Shown: positions 5,357 to 8,607 of the stretch, piece by piece
Position numbering within the stretch: the stretch's first letter is position 1
Layout of the letters: each line of letters begins with the position of its first letter
Source: Gallionellaceae bacterium
GTDB taxonomy: Bacteria; Pseudomonadota; Gammaproteobacteria; Burkholderiales; Gallionellaceae
Assembly: GCA_031277195.1 (NCBI GenBank)
Contig: JAITMU010000047.1
Coordinates: forward strand, 1-8,607
Direction of reading: 5' to 3'
DNA length: 8,607 nt
Notes under the pieces: model-generated
Seen by the model: the letters and a program-made list of their open reading frames with translations, nothing else
Told to the model about the DNA's origin: nothing
The model's database searches: none
Made by a program: the position numbers and the translations under genes

Positions 5357-6844
5357 ATGACATCCTCACACTTCCGCCAAACCGACATCCTCCTCATCGG
5401 CGCTGGCATCATGAGCGCGACCTTGGGGCAACTCCTGAACCAACTCGACCCCACGCTGCGCATTCTGATGGTCGAACGCCTGTCCGGTGTCGCGCTGGAA
5501 AGTTCGGACGGGCCGAACAATGCGGGTACGGGACATGCCGGTTACTGCGAGCTGAATTACACGCCGCGACAAAGCGACGGCGGCATCGACATCCGCCGCG
5601 CCGCCGCCATCAACGAGGCGTTTCAGATTTCGCTGCAATTCTGGAACAGCCTGGTCGAGCGCGGCACCCTGCCCTCGCCTGCGAGTTTCATCAATCCGGT
5701 GCCGCACCAGAGTTTCGTCCAGGGCGCGGCCAACGTCGCTTTTTTGCGTCAACGCTGGGAAGCCTTGCGCGCGCATCCTTTGTTCGCAAACATGGAATAC
5801 AGCGACGCCCCCGAGGTGCTGCGCGGCTGGATGCCGCTGGTGATGCAGAATCGAAACGCGGCGCAGGCCGTCGCCGCGACGCAGGTGAAATCCGGCGCTG
5901 ACATTGATTTTGGCAGTCTGGCGCGCAGCCTGGTCGATGCGCTGCAAAAACAGCCCGCATTTGAATTGAAGCTGAATCACACCGTCGCCAATCTGGCACA
6001 GCAAGCCAATGGACATTGGCGCGTTACCCTGGAGGACGCGCGCGGCGGCGGGCAGCAAGTCATCGACGCGGGCTTCGTGTTCATCGGCGCGGGCGGCGGC
6101 ACGCTGCCCTTGCTGCAAAAATCCGGCATCCCCGAAAGCCGTGGCTACGGCGGCTTTCCGGTCGGCGGGCAATGGTTGATCTGCAACAATCCGGAAGTCG
6201 TGAAACAGCACAGCAGCAAGGTGTACGGCATGGCACCGGTGGGCGCGCCGCCGATGTCGGTGCCGCATCTGGATGCGCGCATTCTGAACGGTCAGCCGTC
6301 GTTGTTGTTCGGCCCGTTCGCTGGCGCGACGACGCGCTTTTTGAAACAGGGTTCGGTGTTTGACTTGCTCGCGTCCGTCACGCCACAAAACCTCTGCCCC
6401 ATGTTCTCCGCCGCCCGCGACAATTTTGACCTCACCCGCTACCTCGTCGCCGAATCGCTGCGCTCGCACGAAAGCCGCATCGCCAGCCTGCGCGAATTTT
6501 ACGCGGGCGCGAAAGCGCAAGACTGGACACTCGCCACCGCAGGGCAGCGCGTGCAGATTATTCGCCGCAACGAGAACAGCGGCGGAAAATTGGAGTTCGG
6601 CACAGAAATAGTCACGTCCCGCGATGGCACATTGGCCGCCTTGCTCGGCGCATCACCCGGCGCGTCAACATCGGTGCAGGCGATGCTGGAAGTGCTTGAA
6701 CGGTGTTTCGCGGGGAAAATGCCGGAATGGCGGGAGGCGATTACTGCGTTGATTCCGTCCTATGGTGTGTTGCTGACGGAAGATATGGAATTGCTGGAGC
6801 AGGTGAAGGGGCGGGTTTTGAATGGGTTGGGATTGACGAGATAG
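5357..6844 (+). CDS. mqo: Malate:quinone oxidoreductase (FAD-dependent)
   Basis: Peripheral membrane flavoenzyme oxidising malate to oxaloacetate and passing electrons to the quinone pool, an NAD-independent TCA-cycle step. At 495 residues it falls in the family's range of about 450-550. Visible features: the N-terminal FAD-binding Rossmann motif DILLIGAGIMSATLG (10-24), VERLSGVALESS (39-50), the family block NNAGTGH (54-60) followed by CELNYTP (64-70), FIGAGGGTLPLLQKSGIPE (242-260), GYGGFPVGGQ (263-272), YGMAPVGAPPMSVPHLD (290-306), RVQIIR (398-403) and the C-terminal LIPSYG (465-470). The ATG at 5357 puts the FAD motif at the expected distance; its ribosome site is weak (AAAGAAA directly upstream). 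It is the only plus-strand gene, divergent from glk and convergent with zwf, with no operon partner here. No transmembrane segment or signal peptide is visible, which fits the family. Confidence 0.96.
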   Translation: MTSSHFRQTDILLIGAGIMSATLGQLLNQLDPTLRILMVERLSGVALESSDGPNNAGTGHAGYCELNYTPRQSDGGIDIRRAAAINEAFQISLQFWNSLVERGTLPSPASFINPVPHQSFVQGAANVAFLRQRWEALRAHPLFANMEYSDAPEVLRGWMPLVMQNRNAAQAVAATQVKSGADIDFGSLARSLVDALQKQPAFELKLNHTVANLAQQANGHWRVTLEDARGGGQQVIDAGFVFIGAGGGTLPLLQKSGIPESRGYGGFPVGGQWLICNNPEVVKQHSSKVYGMAPVGAPPMSVPHLDARILNGQPSLLFGPFAGATTRFLKQGSVFDLLASVTPQNLCPMFSAARDNFDLTRYLVAESLRSHESRIASLREFYAGAKAQDWTLATAGQRVQIIRRNENSGGKLEFGTEIVTSRDGTLAALLGASPGASTSVQAMLEVLERCFAGKMPEWREAITALIPSYGVLLTEDMELLEQVKGRVLNGLGLTR

Positions 6845-6847
6845 CCC

Positions 6848-6932
6848 GTAGGCTGGGTTGAGCGCAGCGAAACCCAGCATGAATGCCGGAACGCCGGTGG
6901 CGCTGGGTTTCGCGTTGTTCAACCCAGCCTAC
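6848..6932. repeat. GTAG-footed REP doublet (REPIN-like) between convergent mqo and zwf
   Basis: Two 31-base arms, 6848-6878 and 6902-6932, are reverse complements at 27 of 31 positions. Each begins at its outer end with GTAG followed by an 8-bp stem, GCTGGGTT / AACCCAGC. This matches REP sequences served by RAYT (TnpA-REP) transposases: a GTAG-type tetranucleotide at the foot of an imperfect palindrome, paired head to head. It fills nearly all of the 99-base gap between the mqo stop and the zwf stop, so it may also act as a bidirectional transcription stop. The four mismatches all lie in the arm loops. Confidence 0.85.
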
Positions 6933-6943
6933 TGCGCTACATC

Positions 6944-8455
6944 TCAATACGTCTGCAAATCCGCCCCTTCCGGTTCCAGCGAGTGCCGCCAGAACTGGTC
7001 GTTGCGATCGAACAAACGATAAGTGCCGCGCGGCCCCCAGGAGCCTGCCGGATATTCGCTGATGAAATCCCGCTCCATCGACCAAACCTTGATGATCGGA
7101 TCCACCACGCGCCAGGCCGCTTCCACTTCGTCGATACGCAGGAACAAGGAGCGATCTCCCTGCATCACGTCCAGTAACAAACCGGAATACGCATCGTAAT
7201 CTTCGTCGCCTTCCTGACGGCTGTTCGCGTCCAGACTGACGATGCGCGTCTGCAAATCCAGCCCCGGCACTTTCGCCTGCATTTCGATGCGCAGACATTC
7301 GTTCGGCTGAATGCCGAGCATGATCCAGTTCGGTTGCGGCGGCCCCTGACGCGCATGTTTCAGCAAATCCTGCGGAGGTTGCTTGAAGCGTATGCAGATG
7401 GCCGAGCTGTTTTCCGGCAGGCGTTTGCCGGTGCGCAAATAAAACGGCACGCCAGCCCAGCGCCAGTTGTCCACAAACAATTTCAGCGCCGCATACGTTT
7501 CGGTCGTGCTGTCGGGCGCGACGCCCGCTTCCTCGCGGTAGCCCGGCACGGTTTTGCCGCCAGCCACGCCGCTGGCATATTGCCCGCGAAACGCATGGGC
7601 ATTCACCGCGTTCTGCGGAATCGGGCGAATGGCTTGCAGCACTTTCACTTTTTCATCGCGCAGATGTTCGGCTTCCATCGTCACCGGCGGCTCCATCGCC
7701 ACCAGCGTCAACAACTGCATCAAGTGGCTTTGCAGCATGTCGCGCAACGCGCCTGCGCCTTCGTAATAATCGGCGCGGCCTTCGATGCCCAGCGTTTCCG
7801 AATGCGTGATCTGCACATGATCGATGTAATGGTTGTTCCAAATTGGCTCCAGCAGCAGATTGGAAAAACGGAACACCAGCACATTCTGCACCGTGGCTTT
7901 GCCAAGATAATGATCGATGCGATAAATCTGCGGCTCGGTCAAATGACGCGACAAACCGGCTTGCATGGCTTGCGCGGAGAGCAGGTCGTAACCAAACGGT
8001 TTTTCAATCACCACGCGACGCCAACCGTTTCGTTCGCTGAGCAGCCCCACGTTGCTGAGATGTTCGACAATCGACGGAAAGGCCGAAGGGCGCACCGCCA
8101 TGTAGTACATCACGTTCGGCGGGAAATCCGAGTTGGTGCCTTCGAGCAGTTGCTGCAAGCGCGCATAAACGGTCATGTCGTCAATCGGCGTGTCGAAATA
8201 ATGCCAGCGCGCGCAGAAGCGTTGCAGCGCAGTTTCATTCAATCCATCGGGATAGGTGCGCCGAAGTGAATTTGCGACGAAATCCAGCCATGCCTCGCGC
8301 TGATGCGGCATGACATCACACCCCAGAATCAGCATGCGCTCCGGCAGACGCCCGGCGGCTTCCAGATCGAACAGCGCGGGGATCAATTTATTCCGGCTCA
8401 AGTTGCCGCCCGCGCCGAAAATGACCAGCGTGCAGGGTTCCAGCGTTTTTGTCAC
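6944..8455 (-). CDS. zwf: Glucose-6-phosphate 1-dehydrogenase
   Basis: Oxidises glucose-6-phosphate to 6-phosphogluconolactone with NAD(P)+, the entry to the oxidative pentose-phosphate and Entner-Doudoroff routes; cytoplasmic. It is 503 residues from the GTG at 8455 (E. coli 491). Motifs: the coenzyme-binding VIFGAGGNLSRNKL (11-24), VVIEKPFG (148-155), the substrate site RIDHYLGK (179-186), GRADYYEGAGALRDMLQSHL (226-245, with catalytic His about 244) and YLRTGKRLPE (about 340). AGGAG seven bases before the GTG decides the start; the frame is open further to a TTG at 8479, but that would place the Shine-Dalgarno inside the coding region. Two departures from the usual patterns are visible: GNLS instead of GDLA, and alanine instead of the acidic residue after GK in RIDHYLGK. 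The catalytic Asp181, His182 and His244 remain. Its usual partners pgl and edd are not in the window; what lies upstream is unseen. Confidence 0.95.
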   Translation of the reverse strand: MTKTLEPCTLVIFGAGGNLSRNKLIPALFDLEAAGRLPERMLILGCDVMPHQREAWLDFVANSLRRTYPDGLNETALQRFCARWHYFDTPIDDMTVYARLQQLLEGTNSDFPPNVMYYMAVRPSAFPSIVEHLSNVGLLSERNGWRRVVIEKPFGYDLLSAQAMQAGLSRHLTEPQIYRIDHYLGKATVQNVLVFRFSNLLLEPIWNNHYIDHVQITHSETLGIEGRADYYEGAGALRDMLQSHLMQLLTLVAMEPPVTMEAEHLRDEKVKVLQAIRPIPQNAVNAHAFRGQYASGVAGGKTVPGYREEAGVAPDSTTETYAALKLFVDNWRWAGVPFYLRTGKRLPENSSAICIRFKQPPQDLLKHARQGPPQPNWIMLGIQPNECLRIEMQAKVPGLDLQTRIVSLDANSRQEGDEDYDAYSGLLLDVMQGDRSLFLRIDEVEAAWRVVDPIIKVWSMERDFISEYPAGSWGPRGTYRLFDRNDQFWRHSLEPEGADLQTY

Positions 8456-8462
8456 TTGTTGT

Positions 8463-8467
8463 CTCCT
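8463..8467 (-). promoter_or_regulatory. Shine-Dalgarno site of zwf
   Basis: AGGAG on the minus strand, seven bases before the GTG at 8455. This near-ideal spacing selects the GTG start over the in-frame TTG at 8479, for which no ribosome site is visible. Confidence 0.8.
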
Positions 8468-8480
8468 GTTATCAAACAAT

Positions 8481-8570
8481 TCCGGCGTAGCCAGACGATA
8501 AGGTTTTGTCCGCTGCGCGGGTTATTTATTTTCAACTAGATTCCAGCTTTCGCTGGAATGACGAGGTGGG
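8481..8570 (-). repeat. Composite palindromic repeat (copy B) in the zwf leader
   Basis: Read on the minus strand this repeats the left arm and spacer of the element at 1428-1515 in the same internal order: CCACCT, then the hairpin ATTCCAGC-GAAA-GCTGGAAT (8541-8560), then an A/T-rich link, then AACCCGCG and AGCGGACAAAACCTT, and finally a GGCT(A)CGCCGGA hairpin. Differences are a few substitutions and two bases of length. The inverted right arm of copy A is absent; the similarity stops at 8481, 14 bases before the zwf Shine-Dalgarno. The zwf transcript leader therefore either contains this repeat or its promoter lies inside it. Confidence 0.85.
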
Positions 8571-8583
8571 GAGTGCAAAAAGT

Positions 8584-8602
8584 GGGGCAAGCCCCGCCCT
8601 AC
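8584..8602 (-). repeat. GTAG-footed GC-rich hairpin at the right edge
   Basis: On the minus strand GTAG (8602-8599) is followed by GGCGGGGCTTGCCCC, which folds into a short GC stem. It is related to the hairpin at 1410-1429 and in both places it stands just before the CCACCT that opens the composite element, so it seems to be a third module of that element. The sequence runs to the window edge and its full extent is unseen. Confidence 0.6.
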
Positions 8603-8607
8603 AAAAT

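Noticed and set aside
5366..6520. 384-codon open frame antisense to mqo
   Set aside because: Low-information composition rich in Arg, Ala and His; fully inside mqo, which has clear family motifs.
7334..8269. 311-codon open frame antisense to zwf
   Set aside because: Shadow of zwf with no domain or ribosome site; composition is typical of antisense frames.
8456..8479. zwf start at TTG 8479, giving eight extra residues
   Set aside because: The AGGAG ribosome site would then be inside the gene, encoding Arg-Arg, and no other ribosome site precedes the TTG. The GTG at 8455 has ideal spacing.

Overview
This is a bacterial chromosomal window, moderately GC-rich, carrying five full-size or near full-size genes of central carbon and glycogen metabolism and no mobile genes, RNA genes or CRISPR arrays that I can see. 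The enzyme set (GlgA, GT35 glycogen phosphorylase, 321-residue bacterial glucokinase, FAD-dependent malate:quinone oxidoreductase, Zwf) and the style of the intergenic repeats suggest a gamma- or betaproteobacterium. I cannot place it further from sequence alone.

Layout: glgA (glycogen synthase; minus strand, its last residues cut off by the left window edge), then glgP (glycogen phosphorylase, minus) and glk (glucokinase, minus). These three point the same way, with gaps of 180-191 bases. mqo (malate:quinone oxidoreductase, plus) is divergent from glk, and zwf (glucose-6-phosphate dehydrogenase, minus) converges on mqo. No gene-free stretch exceeds 200 bases. GlgA and GlgP are the synthesis and breakdown arms of glycogen. 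Glk makes glucose-6-phosphate from free glucose, and Zwf commits glucose-6-phosphate to the pentose-phosphate or Entner-Doudoroff route. GlgP's product, glucose-1-phosphate, needs a phosphoglucomutase not present here. Mqo belongs to the TCA cycle and quinone pool and is functionally separate.

The genes are ordinary; the noticeable biology is between them. Every intergenic gap is filled by palindromic repeats, mostly arranged as inverted pairs. They are: a composite element in the glgP-glgA gap that recurs in the zwf leader; a hairpin that encodes the last nine codons and stop of glk; a pair of CCCTCTCCCC-type hairpins in the glk/mqo divergent region; and a GTAG-footed REP doublet (REPIN-like) between mqo and zwf. 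These are probably non-autonomous REP/REPIN-type repeats with possible effects on termination, leaders and gene ends. I found no convincing new multi-gene system.

Start sites needed correction in three genes. The glk frame is open 44 codons upstream through repeat DNA, but the true start is the ATG at 5166. The zwf start is best placed at a GTG (8455) with an ideal Shine-Dalgarno. The glgP start is uncertain.
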